From the NCBI GenBank assembly GCA_017472735.1, contig JAFUOD010000003.1, forward strand, positions 1 to 64,000: a stretch of DNA of 64,000 nucleotides. The letters are read 5' to 3'. The notes under the pieces were generated by a model. It did no database searches, was not told where the DNA came from, and worked only from the letters and a program-made list of their open reading frames with translations. Below, piece after piece: positions 24,222-33,093 of this stretch (position 1 is its first letter; each line of letters begins with the position of its first letter). This DNA comes from Oscillospiraceae bacterium (GTDB lineage Bacteria > Bacillota > Clostridia > Oscillospirales > Ruminococcaceae). The translations under genes were made by a program, and so were the position numbers.

Positions 24222-25893
24222 CTTGGATGGACTCCTTTAGCTTTGCAAGAGCGATTTTGGTTTCTGCGGCGGTTTCACCGAGCAGAGAAGCGATCTCCTG
24301 AACGATACGCATCTGTTTATCAACGACCTTATCGGCAACCTCAATGGTCTGACGGCTGATGTTTTCTTTCTTTTCTCGTTCGTTTTGCTCATCAGTAATA
24401 TCACGCATAATGGCGATAAGAAGTCTTGAATCCTTATCGTAAACGACGGTTTGCTCTACAAAACGTTTGTATTCCGCAAGATACACACGCTCGTCACGAA
24501 TGTTCCGACCGGTTTTAAGTACATTCATAAACACGGTGGGATCAAGAATACGAATAACCTGATCGCCCAAAATATCGTTAGCCGAGCGAATGTTCATAAT
24601 TTTACGGGCGGCAGTATTGATCTGTTGGACTTCAAGATTTTCATTAAGAACAATAAGTCCGTTGGGTGAATTATTAACGATGGTATCGGAAAAGCTTTCG
24701 GCTTTATCCTTAAGGAACGGCAGACACATTGAAATTTCCGCCTTGCCCTGACAGATCGCAATGGCTTTTTCACGACAGGTATTATATCCGCAGGAGCCGC
24801 AGTTCAGTTCTTGCGAGGGCTTGAACTTGCCCATCTGACGAAGAACATTCTGTATTTCTATATCCGACGGCATAGGTGCGCGTTGCTCAATAAATTCAAA
24901 GCTTTTTTTCAGTTCTACCGCTTTGGGCTGTGAAACCTCAAAATCCTTGGTTCCTGCATAGTCTGCAATGGCAATATAATCTTTAACGGCAGAGGAACGG
25001 TGATACTTTTCCATAACCGGACCGCCGATACAACTGCCAACGCAGGCGGACATCTCGATAAAGCACTTATGTACCTTACCGCTTATAATATCCTCTAATG
25101 CGGCAATACAGTTATCTACACCGTCAAGCGCCAGATAGGAATATCCGGGGATATCCTGAGCCATCGTTTTAAGAACACCGCCGGTGGTTGGGAAGAAACG
25201 GGCACGGGAACAGATGTCGTTATCCACTTCCTTGTCAAGTTCAATATTTTCTGCCTTTAACCATTCGGTCAGCTCCTCAAAGGTGAGAACGGCATCCACA
25301 ATACCTTCGTAATGCTCTGCCTCATCTTTTTTTGCAACGCATGGGCCGATAAATACAGTTTTTGCATTTGGAAAACGGGCTTTAATATCCTTACAATGCG
25401 CCTGCATCGGTGATACTACATCGGCAAGATATTCAAGCGCCGCAGGATAATGCTTTTGAATAAGCAGATTGATAGAATGACAGCAGGAGGTAATGATAAT
25501 ATCTCTTTCATTCTCACGGAGCATTCTTTCATATTCTGTTTTAACAATGGTTGCGCCGATAGCGGTTTCCTCAACGTCATAAAAGCCCAGCTTCTTTAAC
25601 GCCTTACGCATAGCGTTGATTCCAACGCCATCATAATTGGCAATAAAAGAAGGGGCAAGACTTACGATAACCGGATCTCCGCTTTGGAGCAATACCTTTG
25701 CCTTTTCGGTTTCGTCAACGATTTCCTTTGCATTCTGCGGACAGACAACAAAGCATTGACCGCACAAAATGCACTCGTTTCCGATAATATGCGCTTGGTT
25801 ACCCGAAAAACGAATCGCTTTCACGGGACAGTGGCGGATACATTTATAACAGTTTTTGCAGTTTGATTTTTTGAGTGTCAAACAATTCGGCAT
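24214..25893 (-). CDS. Sensory [FeFe] hydrogenase (group C, HydS-like) with PAS domain
   Basis: A 559-residue protein. N-terminal 2x[4Fe-4S] ferredoxin part (CKNCYKCIRHCP at 12-23, CILCGQCFVVCP at 41-52). H-cluster domain with L1 ITSCCHS (134-140), L2 GPCVAKKDE (183-191) and L3 MSACVGSCIGGP (281-292). Then a further Fe-S motif CGSCGYNTC...C (365-390), a PAS domain (about 402-500) and a C-terminal helical signalling stretch. This architecture defines group C hydrogenases, believed to sense H2 or redox state rather than make H2. It overlaps the phosphatase gene, which probably receives the signal. No kinase or output domain is fused. Confidence 0.88.
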   Translation of the reverse strand: MPNCLTLKKSNCKNCYKCIRHCPVKAIRFSGNQAHIIGNECILCGQCFVVCPQNAKEIVDETEKAKVLLQSGDPVIVSLAPSFIANYDGVGINAMRKALKKLGFYDVEETAIGATIVKTEYERMLRENERDIIITSCCHSINLLIQKHYPAALEYLADVVSPMQAHCKDIKARFPNAKTVFIGPCVAKKDEAEHYEGIVDAVLTFEELTEWLKAENIELDKEVDNDICSRARFFPTTGGVLKTMAQDIPGYSYLALDGVDNCIAALEDIISGKVHKCFIEMSACVGSCIGGPVMEKYHRSSAVKDYIAIADYAGTKDFEVSQPKAVELKKSFEFIEQRAPMPSDIEIQNVLRQMGKFKPSQELNCGSCGYNTCREKAIAICQGKAEISMCLPFLKDKAESFSDTIVNNSPNGLIVLNENLEVQQINTAARKIMNIRSANDILGDQVIRILDPTVFMNVLKTGRNIRDERVYLAEYKRFVEQTVVYDKDSRLLIAIMRDITDEQNEREKKENISRQTIEVADKVVDKQMRIVQEIASLLGETAAETKIALAKLKESIQDE

Positions 25894-25899
25894 ATCCCG

Positions 25900-26154
25900 T
25901 TACTTCCTTTCGATTTTATTTAATACGTTTTCGCTGAAGAATTCCTTAAAATTCTCCTTGGTGATGCCGATGTGAATATCATCATCGATCTGAACGGTAA
26001 CACCGATTCGGTTACACTTGCCGATACAAAAACTACCGGCAAGTGTGACCTCGTCTTCAAGATGATATTCTTCAACGGCTTTTTGCAGAAGCTCCACGAT
26101 TTCGGGCGAACCTTTTAAGTGGCAGGAACTACCTACACAAACCTGAATAATCAT
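25900..26154 (-). CDS. Thioredoxin-like 2Fe-2S ferredoxin (first copy)
   Basis: An 84-residue protein with the four-cysteine pattern CVGSSC ... FCIGKC of thioredoxin-fold 2Fe-2S proteins (NuoE/HydC-like). It should pass electrons between partners in the hydrogenase group. The ATG at 26154 is chosen to match the paralogue's N-terminus; the upstream GAAGGT is a weak RBS. It lies 6 bp before the sensory hydrogenase gene and 4 bp after the second copy. Its third loop ends CNRIGV rather than CQQGVC. Confidence 0.85.
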   Translation of the reverse strand: MIIQVCVGSSCHLKGSPEIVELLQKAVEEYHLEDEVTLAGSFCIGKCNRIGVTVQIDDDIHIGITKENFKEFFSENVLNKIERK

Positions 26155-26158
26155 ATTC

Positions 26159-26398
26159 TTATACCTTCGCTTTGATATTCTTCTCAAAGAATTCTTCTAC
26201 GGTTTCAGGTGTTACGGAATGAAAATCGTTATCAACGGTAACGCAAACACCCTGCTGACATTTACCCATACAGAAGGTGCCGCCGAGCTCAACCTTGTCA
26301 CCGAGATCGTTTTCGTGGATGAGGTACTGAAGCTGCTCTACAACCTGACGAGAGCCTTTGATATGGCAGGAACTGCCGATACATACTGTAACTTTCAT
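26159..26398 (-). CDS. Thioredoxin-like 2Fe-2S ferredoxin (second copy)
   Basis: A 79-residue paralogue of its neighbour (both contain IGSSCH/VGSSCH, KGS and F-C-x-G-K-C). The ligands are CIGSSC and FCMGKC, with an extra cysteine in QQGVC. The ATG at 26398 follows AAGGAGAT. The tandem copies are diverged, so this is not a recent duplication. Electron transfer to or from the sensory hydrogenase is likely from context. Confidence 0.85.
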   Translation of the reverse strand: MKVTVCIGSSCHIKGSRQVVEQLQYLIHENDLGDKVELGGTFCMGKCQQGVCVTVDNDFHSVTPETVEEFFEKNIKAKV

Positions 26399-26420
26399 TG
26401 CTGTTATCTCCTTATATTTT

Positions 26421-27170
26421 TTATTCGTAATCCACAACGTTTACCCAAGAGAGCAAGAACTCGCGTTCTTTTTCATTGCCCTTAACAGACTGCGATGCTG
26501 CAACGATGGGCATCCACTTCTGAACATATTGCTTTGCGGTATTGCTTTTTTGACAGAACAAATCAAGATACTTTTTAGCGCCGTCAATATCGCCGTTAAG
26601 CCAGAACAAAAGATAGGTACGGGCGGCATCGGCGGAAGCGTTACCCTGTGTTGCGTGAGACCAGTCAAGAATATAGGGCGTACCGTCTTCGGCAATAATA
26701 ATATTGGAGGGATTAAAGTCGCCGTGGCAAACCTTATTATGCTTAGGCATACCTTCAAGACGGGTGTGCAGATCGTATCGGGTGGTTGCATCAAGCTCGG
26801 TAGCGGCAATCTTGCGGCTCATTTTATCCTTGAGCTTGTTAAGGAGCGGACTTTTCTTTTCGTGTACCGAAAGCTGCAGATCAACAAGCAGTTCTAAATA
26901 CTCGTTCTTTTTCTCGCTATCTTCTTCCATAAGCTGTGAGAGTGTTTTGCCCTTAATGTATTCAGAAACGATTGCCCACTTTCCGTCAACCATCGTTACT
27001 TCAAGAATCTTTGGAATATTAAGACCGGTTTCTTCAATTCTTGCCTGATTTAAGGCTTCGTTTAAAACGTCCGCCTTGGAATAATCGGCGTTAAAAACCT
27101 TAACGCAGCGGTCACCGTCACGGTAGATTGTTTTATTGTTTCTTACTGCAATTACTCTATCAAGTTTCAT
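26421..27170 (-). CDS. Aminoglycoside phosphotransferase-fold kinase
   Basis: A 249-residue protein-kinase-like small-molecule kinase. The catalytic loop is VCHGDFNPSNII (about 148-159) and the metal-binding motif YILDWSHA. The N-terminal lobe has a short KVF lysine motif and SEYIKGKTLSQLM. The family includes choline, fructosamine and antibiotic kinases, as well as kinases of unknown substrate. Its place between adhE and the ferredoxin genes argues against drug resistance, but no substrate can be assigned. It starts 18 bp after the adhE stop. Confidence 0.75.
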   Translation of the reverse strand: MKLDRVIAVRNNKTIYRDGDRCVKVFNADYSKADVLNEALNQARIEETGLNIPKILEVTMVDGKWAIVSEYIKGKTLSQLMEEDSEKKNEYLELLVDLQLSVHEKKSPLLNKLKDKMSRKIAATELDATTRYDLHTRLEGMPKHNKVCHGDFNPSNIIIAEDGTPYILDWSHATQGNASADAARTYLLFWLNGDIDGAKKYLDLFCQKSNTAKQYVQKWMPIVAASQSVKGNEKEREFLLSWVNVVDYE

Positions 27171-27188
27171 TTGCTTTTCCTCCCTTAA

Positions 27189-29891
27189 TTATGCTTTCTT
27201 GCCCTTGCGGTAGGTGACTTTAACCTCGTCAACCTTTGCAGGTGCGGCAACATCAGCCGCAGTGGGCTTCTTAGCTTCAACAAAATGCTTGCCATAGTAA
27301 GCGTTCAGATACATCTGCTTGATTTCACTCATAAGAGGATAGCGGGGGTTAGCGCCGGTGCACTGATCGTCAAATGCCTGTTCAACCATATCGTCAAGAC
27401 GGTCAAGGAAGTCTTTTTCGTCAATACCGTAATCCTTGATGGTATCTTTAATGCCAACTCTTGCCTTAAGGTCGTTAATTGCCTTAATAAGATTTTCAAG
27501 TTTTTCTTCATCGCTCTTGCCGCCGAGTCCGAGATAATCGGCAATTTCAGCATAGCGGGCAAGGGTATGGGGATGATCGTACTGAGAGAACGTACCCATT
27601 TTAGCAGGTGCTTCTGCCGCATTGAAGCGGAGAACTTCTTCGATCATCAATGCGTTGGCAACACCGTGAGGCAGATGATGGAAAGCGCCCAATTTGTGAG
27701 CCATAGAGTGACAAACACCCAAGAACGCATTGGCGAAAGCCATACCTGCCATTGTTGCAGCATTAGCCATTTTTTCACGGGCTTCAATATCGGTCTGACC
27801 GTTATCATAAGCACGAGGCAGATATTTGAATATGTTTTTAAGAGCCTGCAGAGCCAAACCGTCAGTATAGTCTGTTGCGAGCATTGCGGCATAGGCCTCT
27901 ACTGCGTGGGTTACAGCGTCAATACCGGAAGCAGCCGTCAGTCCCTTGGGTGCGCTCATATGGAAATCCGTGTCAATGATTGCCATATTGGGAAGCAATT
28001 CATAATCGGCAAGCGGATATTTTACGCCGCTGTCACCGTCGGTAATAACAGCGAAGGGGGTAACCTCAGAACCGGTACCGGCAGAGGTAGGAATAGCGAT
28101 AAAGTATGCTTTTTCGCCCATTTTCGGGAAAGTGTATACACGCTTGCGGATATCGATAAAGCGCATAGCCATATCCATAAAGTCTGCTTCGGGATGCTCG
28201 TAAAGTACCCACATAATTTTTGCCGCGTCCATAGCAGAGCCACCGCCGAGGGCTATGATGGTATCGGGCTGGAATGCCGCCATCTGCTTTGCGCCATCCT
28301 GTGCGTTTTTGAGCGTGGGATCGGGCTGAACATCAAAGAATGTGGTATGCTGAATACCCATTTCATCTAATTTTTCGGTAATCGGCTTAGTATAGCCATT
28401 CTGATACAGGAAGGTGTCTGTTACGATAAATGCCTTTTTAGCGCCACGCACCGTCTTAAGCTCATCGAGAGCCACAGGCAGACATCCTTTCTTGATATAT
28501 ACCTTTTCGGGTGCACGGAACCAAAGCATATTTTCCCTTCTTTCTGCTACTGTTTTAATATTCAAAAGATGTTTAACGCCAACGTTTTCCGAAACCGAGT
28601 TGCCGCCCCAAGAGCCGCAACCGAGTGTCAGAGACGGAGCAAGCTTAAAGTTGTAAAGGTCACCGATACCACCGTGAGAAGACGGGGTATTAACAAGAAT
28701 TCGGCAGGTCTTCATACGGGCGGCAAACTCCTGAAGCTTCTCCTTCTCGGTAACTTCATTAAGATAAATAGAGGAGGTATGACCGTAGCCGCCGTCTGCA
28801 ACAAGATGCTCTGCCTTTTGGAGCGCATCTTCAAAGTCGGTTGCTTTATACATAGCAAGCACGGGACTTAACTTTTCGTGAGCAAATTCTTCAGAAAGCT
28901 CTACGCTCTCAACCTCACCGATGAGAATTTTTGTACCTTCGGGCACTGTAACGCCGGAAAGCTCTGCAATTTTAGCGGCAGGCTGACCAACGATTTTAGC
29001 ATTAAGCGCACCGTTGATAATGATAGTCTTTCTAACCTTTTCGGTTTCCTGCGGATTTAAGAAGTAACAGCCTCTGGTCGCAAACTCTTCCTTTACAGCA
29101 TCGTAGATGCTTTCGAGCACGATAACTGACTGCTCGGAAGCACAGATCATACCGTTATCAAAGGTTTTAGAATGAATAATGGAGTTTACCGCAAGCAGAA
29201 TATCGGCACTTTCATCAATGATGGCAGGAGTGTTACCGGCTCCTACACCAAGCGCAGGCTTTCCGCTTGAATAAGCGGCTTTCACCATTCCGGGGCCGCC
29301 GGTGGCGAGGATGATGTCAGCTTCCTTCATAACCATATTTGTCATATCAAGAGAAGGTACGTCGATCCAATCGATAATGCCTTCGGGAGCACCGGCCTTA
29401 ACTGCGGCTTCAAGCACAAGCTTTGCGGCAGCAATGGTGCTGTTCTTTGCTCTCGGATGAGGAGAAATGATGATAGCGTTTCTTGTTTTGAGTGCTAAAA
29501 GACACTTGAAGATTGCTGTGGATGTGGGGTTTGTGGTGGGAATAACCGCCGCAATAACACCAATGGGTTCAGCGATCTTTTTGATGCCATAGGACGAATC
29601 TTCTTCAATAACGCCGCAGGTCTTGGCATTTTTGTAAGCATTGTAAATATATTCCGAAGCATAGTTATTTTTGATAACCTTATCTTCTACAATACCCATA
29701 CCCGTTTCTTCCACTGCCATTTTTGCAAGAGGAATTCTTGCTTTGTTGGCAGCAGATGCGGCGGCTAAGAAGATTTTATCTACCTGTTCCTGTGTATAGG
29801 TAGCAAATACTTTCTGAGCCTCTCTTGTGCGTGCGATAGCTTCTTCAAGTTTTTCAACGCTATCTACTACTAAATAGTTTTTGGTGTCCAT
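27189..29891 (-). CDS. adhE: Bifunctional acetaldehyde-CoA/alcohol dehydrogenase
   Basis: A 900-residue fusion that reduces acetyl-CoA to acetaldehyde and then ethanol, oxidising two NADH. The N-terminal aldehyde dehydrogenase domain (1-~440) has the catalytic cysteine in NGMICASEQS (about 245). The C-terminal iron alcohol dehydrogenase (about 455-870) has GGGSAMDAAKIMW for NAD and the metal-binding histidines in DAVTHAVEAYA, CHSMAHKLGAFHHLPHG. Residues after ~870 form a Lys/Ala-rich tail. It follows rex by 11 bp on the same strand; Rex is the classical NADH-sensing repressor of adhE. Confidence 0.97.
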   Translation of the reverse strand: MDTKNYLVVDSVEKLEEAIARTREAQKVFATYTQEQVDKIFLAAASAANKARIPLAKMAVEETGMGIVEDKVIKNNYASEYIYNAYKNAKTCGVIEEDSSYGIKKIAEPIGVIAAVIPTTNPTSTAIFKCLLALKTRNAIIISPHPRAKNSTIAAAKLVLEAAVKAGAPEGIIDWIDVPSLDMTNMVMKEADIILATGGPGMVKAAYSSGKPALGVGAGNTPAIIDESADILLAVNSIIHSKTFDNGMICASEQSVIVLESIYDAVKEEFATRGCYFLNPQETEKVRKTIIINGALNAKIVGQPAAKIAELSGVTVPEGTKILIGEVESVELSEEFAHEKLSPVLAMYKATDFEDALQKAEHLVADGGYGHTSSIYLNEVTEKEKLQEFAARMKTCRILVNTPSSHGGIGDLYNFKLAPSLTLGCGSWGGNSVSENVGVKHLLNIKTVAERRENMLWFRAPEKVYIKKGCLPVALDELKTVRGAKKAFIVTDTFLYQNGYTKPITEKLDEMGIQHTTFFDVQPDPTLKNAQDGAKQMAAFQPDTIIALGGGSAMDAAKIMWVLYEHPEADFMDMAMRFIDIRKRVYTFPKMGEKAYFIAIPTSAGTGSEVTPFAVITDGDSGVKYPLADYELLPNMAIIDTDFHMSAPKGLTAASGIDAVTHAVEAYAAMLATDYTDGLALQALKNIFKYLPRAYDNGQTDIEAREKMANAATMAGMAFANAFLGVCHSMAHKLGAFHHLPHGVANALMIEEVLRFNAAEAPAKMGTFSQYDHPHTLARYAEIADYLGLGGKSDEEKLENLIKAINDLKARVGIKDTIKDYGIDEKDFLDRLDDMVEQAFDDQCTGANPRYPLMSEIKQMYLNAYYGKHFVEAKKPTAADVAAPAKVDEVKVTYRKGKKA

Positions 29892-29902
29892 TTTGTATCC
29901 TC

Positions 29903-30529
29903 CTAATTAAAATTACATAATTGGTTGTTAAGGTGTGCAAGGGAAAGTGCTAAATTTTCGTTTTGAAGCAGTACATTGGCGGGAACCTTTAATTTGCAAG
30001 GAGCAAAGTTCCATATTGCCACAATTCCGCTTTTAACCATTTTGTCGCATACCGCTTGGGCTGAGCCTGCGCCTACTGTTATGATACCCAGTTGAATATT
30101 TTGTGTTTTGCAGAAATATTCAAACTGATTCATAGGCAGTATTTCCGTTTTTGAGCCGAGACTGATTACCTGTTCATTCGAATCAAAGGCGGCAGAAATT
30201 TTTACGCCGTACCGTTCAAACTCATCGTATTGCAGTAGCGCTCTACCTAACTTTCCGGCGCCAACAAGTACGGCAGAGGTAAGGCTGTTATGTCCTAAAG
30301 CTTCTTCAAGTCTTTCGATAAGTTCAGTCGTTACATAACCGAGCTTAGGTTTTCCTGCGCCGCTGACGGCCGCAAGGTCTTTCCTTACCTGAACCTCGCC
30401 AAAAGACAGCTTTTTGGCAATAACCGTTGCCGATATGTACGGAACCTTGTTCGGTTCGCATTCTCTCAGCATTTCAAGATAAAGCGGTAATCTGCCCAAA
30501 GTAGCCTTTGAAACAGAGTTTTTCTCCAT
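29903..30529 (-). CDS. rex: Redox-sensing transcriptional repressor Rex
   Basis: A 208-residue Rex. The N-terminal winged helix reads TLGRLPLYLEMLRE and SFGEVQVRKDLAAVSGAGKPKLGY. The Rossmann domain (VLVGAGKLGRALLQY) binds NAD(H); WNFAPCKLKVP is also family-typical. It senses the NADH/NAD ratio and represses fermentation genes when NADH is low. It is the first gene of the operon that includes adhE and the hydrogenases, and a possible Rex site lies 25 bp upstream of its start, which would mean autoregulation. Confidence 0.95.
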   Translation of the reverse strand: MEKNSVSKATLGRLPLYLEMLRECEPNKVPYISATVIAKKLSFGEVQVRKDLAAVSGAGKPKLGYVTTELIERLEEALGHNSLTSAVLVGAGKLGRALLQYDEFERYGVKISAAFDSNEQVISLGSKTEILPMNQFEYFCKTQNIQLGIITVGAGSAQAVCDKMVKSGIVAIWNFAPCKLKVPANVLLQNENLALSLAHLNNQLCNFN

Positions 30530-30553
30530 CGCCTTGCCTCCTTTATTTCAACT

Positions 30554-30571
30554 TTGATATTATTTTAACAA
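30554..30571. promoter_or_regulatory. Candidate Rex operator upstream of rex-adhE
   Basis: TTGATAT-TATT-TTAACAA: an 18-bp imperfect palindrome whose right half is a consensus clostridial Rex half-site (TTAACAA), the left half matching at five of seven positions. It lies between the rex ATG and any upstream promoter. Confidence 0.5.
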
Positions 30572-30694
30572 TTTTTCGGAGGCTTGAAAATTCTTAAAAT
30601 GGATAATCGGTATTATCAATATCGATAACCCCTGTATCGAAAGCAAAAAATATAGCCCAACCTCAATTAAGAGATTGGGCTTGAAAATATGAAA

Positions 30695-31624
30695 TTAAAT
30701 GTATTTTCTTTTGGCCTCGCACAACTCTGTGATGAACTGACGATCCAAACTTGATAGCTTATATCCATCTTTATAAATCAAAACATCCTTATATACTTTT
30801 TTATTATCGGCGCATTTTCTTTGAACGAGATTATATCGTTCAAGGAGACTCTTGGGCACAGGAGACACCCACATAAATGTTTCGGGATTGATTGACAACA
30901 AATCAAATTGACTTGCTCTTTCAAATATAAATATCCTTCGGTCAATATTATCGGGCAATTCCTCTTTTACAACCTTTGAAAGCGGCATAGACGGCACATA
31001 CGGATCAGCGTGAGCAATTTCAATGCAGTCCGTCAGGTCATCAAAAGTAATTTCGCTTTTTTGAGCCAACGGGTTATCCGCGCTCATAATAAGTGAATAG
31101 GTAAACTCTGTGACCAATTCATACTGAAAACCTTTTTCTTCAAGCATAGCCTTAAAATATTTATCATAGTTTTCAGCGTATCGGATAATGCCGAGCTTAT
31201 AATCGTGATTGAGCATATTGTGGATCGTGCGCTGTGAGTTTGTTTCTTTATAAAATACCTCGACTGCATCCTTTGAAAGCGATTTTGAAAACTGTGCGAA
31301 AGCCTCGGATATATAAGAGGCACGTGGAACGGATATGGAAAACTTTTGCTTTTTGGGTGAGCCTGCCTTGTAAAACTTTTCAACCTCATCAATTTGACCG
31401 AGAATACCTTTGGCAAAATTTATAAATTCTTCGCCTTCGGGAGTCAGCTTCATTCCGTTTTGTGTGCGGTCAAAAATCGTAATGCCAAGGTCGGTCTCCA
31501 GTTCCTTTATAGAACGGCTGATATTCGGTGCGGCAATGAGCAGCACCTCCGAGGCCTTGCTGAGCGAACCCGCTTTCGCCACCTCAAGCGCATGCTTCAT
31601 ATGTAATAAATTCAAATACTTCAC
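30695..31624 (-). CDS. LysR-family transcriptional regulator
   Basis: A 309-residue LysR protein. The N-terminal HTH (HALEVAKAGSLSKASEVLLIAAPNISRSIKELE, residues ~10-42) is followed by FDRTQNGMKLTPEGEEFI and the periplasmic-binding-like effector domain. It ends 165 bp before rex on the same strand; the gap contains the Rex site and no terminator of its own. It may control the rex operon or the neighbouring transporter. Effector unknown. Confidence 0.9.
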   Translation of the reverse strand: MKYLNLLHMKHALEVAKAGSLSKASEVLLIAAPNISRSIKELETDLGITIFDRTQNGMKLTPEGEEFINFAKGILGQIDEVEKFYKAGSPKKQKFSISVPRASYISEAFAQFSKSLSKDAVEVFYKETNSQRTIHNMLNHDYKLGIIRYAENYDKYFKAMLEEKGFQYELVTEFTYSLIMSADNPLAQKSEITFDDLTDCIEIAHADPYVPSMPLSKVVKEELPDNIDRRIFIFERASQFDLLSINPETFMWVSPVPKSLLERYNLVQRKCADNKKVYKDVLIYKDGYKLSSLDRQFITELCEAKRKYI

Positions 31625-31737
31625 CGCCCTTTTTATTACTTTTTTATATTATAACATTTTTTGCTGATAAAATCAATTGGTACCAAAAGCAGAAACAAGG
31701 TGCAAAAAAACAAAGAATAAATTTAACAAAACAAACT

Positions 31738-32628
31738 TTATTTTTGTTCAAAAAGCATTTTGGTTAATTCTTTCGCCGCAACACTTAAAGAGATATCCTT
31801 TTTTGTGACAAGGCATATCGAGCCGTTCGGAATTTTTTCTTTAAGACTGAGCCGAATAATATGTTCTTTTTCGTTATCGTTTTCCACGAACATTTCGGGA
31901 ACAAAGCCGATTCCAAGATTGTGCTTTATCATCGGTAAAAGCTGATCGGTGGTTGCGGCTTCCATATCAGGTGAAAAAACGAGTCCGTTTTCAGAGAACC
32001 ATTTGGAATATAATTCATAAGTCTTTGTTTTTGAGTCAAGGCTTACAATAGGATATTCGGCAAGCTCTTTGAGAGTCATTTTTTTAGTTTTAAGTTCGGA
32101 ATATGCTGTTCCGCATACTGCGACAGAAGAAAAAGATTTAATATTTACAGCCTTCATATCTTCTTTAATTCCCGTTGGTGTGGTAACAAGAGCAAAATCA
32201 GCAAGACCGTTTCTAAGTTCTGATATTGCTTGTGGAGTAGAGCAATTTGATATTTTTATTCTAACTCCCGGAAATGAAATATGATAACTTTCAAGCACGG
32301 GCAGAAGTAAACCGTGTAATGCCACTTCGCTTACGGCGATAGAAACAATCCCTTTCTGCAAGGTCTTATCAAGAGATATTTCTGCTTCTCCTGCTTCAAT
32401 TTGCTGAAAGGCGACCGCAATATGCTGATATAACTTTTCGCCTTCAGGGGTCAGCGTTACGCCTTTGTTAGAACGAATGAAAAGAGTACAGCCAAGCTCA
32501 TATTCCAATGCTTTAATTGCTCTTGTAATGTTTGGCTGATTATTAAGCAAAGCATTTGCCGCCCCAGTAAAACTGCCGCATTTTGCAACGTAATAAAAAA
32601 TCCTGTAATAATCATAGCTAATGTTCAT
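31738..32628 (-). CDS. LysR-family transcriptional regulator, divergent from the MATE exporter
   Basis: A 296-residue LysR protein with HTH (FYYVAKCGSFTGAANALLNNQPNITRAIKALE) and effector domain. The start at 32628 is preferred to 32643 because GGTGAG lies just upstream and the family N-terminus fits. It is divergent from the small membrane protein and MATE genes, the standard arrangement for a LysR regulator and its target. It is not closely similar to the adjacent LysR protein. Confidence 0.9.
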   Translation of the reverse strand: MNISYDYYRIFYYVAKCGSFTGAANALLNNQPNITRAIKALEYELGCTLFIRSNKGVTLTPEGEKLYQHIAVAFQQIEAGEAEISLDKTLQKGIVSIAVSEVALHGLLLPVLESYHISFPGVRIKISNCSTPQAISELRNGLADFALVTTPTGIKEDMKAVNIKSFSSVAVCGTAYSELKTKKMTLKELAEYPIVSLDSKTKTYELYSKWFSENGLVFSPDMEAATTDQLLPMIKHNLGIGFVPEMFVENDNEKEHIIRLSLKEKIPNGSICLVTKKDISLSVAAKELTKMLFEQK

Positions 32629-32678
32629 CAAACTCACCACCATATCAATTTGACATAAACTGAATATAACATATACAT

Positions 32679-32707
32679 TTTACATATATCGGCTTTTGAA
32701 TTATAAT
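32679..32707 (+). promoter_or_regulatory. Predicted promoter of the MATE exporter pair
   Basis: TTTACA (32679-32684), 17 bp, TATAAT (32702-32707), in the gap between the divergent LysR gene and the transporter genes. Confidence 0.7.
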
Positions 32708-32781
32708 ACAAAAGAAAGCGTATGTCAACGCAAAATCAAAACTACCAGTGAAATGCATACGCAAAACGGAGGTTGAATTAT

Positions 32782-33093
32782 ATGGAGACTGTATTTGAAT
32801 GTTTAATGTTGTTAGGTCTAATTGCCGCAATGTGTGTATTGATTTATCGGTTTGCAAAGAATAAATCAACAAACATCAAGGTAGAAAGAACGGTAGCGTG
32901 GACAATGGCTGTAGGCTTTGCTCTTGGTGTGGTCAAAGAACTTATATTTCCACCGGTGCGTTGGATTTTAATTCTATATGCAATCGGTGCAATTCTCGCC
33001 TATACTGCGGCTGCTTTTTCCTATCCTTATCACAGCGATACTGAAAACAATGAGGAGAAAATCGCTATTCCTCTCGATCAGGAGGAAACCTAA
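32782..33093 (+). CDS. Small membrane protein upstream of the MATE exporter, unknown
   Basis: A 103-residue protein with about three membrane segments (residues 4-24, 38-56, 63-82) and an acidic, soluble tail (HSDTENNEEKIAIPLDQEE). The ATG at 32782 follows GGAGG at 9 bp. Its stop codon touches the ATG of the MATE gene, so both are translated together. No family recognised; an accessory of the exporter is suggested by the coupling only. Confidence 0.65.
   Translation: METVFECLMLLGLIAAMCVLIYRFAKNKSTNIKVERTVAWTMAVGFALGVVKELIFPPVRWILILYAIGAILAYTAAAFSYPYHSDTENNEEKIAIPLDQEET

Noticed and set aside
26421-27170. An antibiotic resistance kinase as element cargo
   Set aside because: The APH fold alone does not show resistance; the gene lies tightly inside a metabolic operon.
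27285-28370. A 361-codon open frame opposite adhE
   Set aside because: Antisense shadow of a strongly conserved gene; no ribosome site and no recognisable domain.
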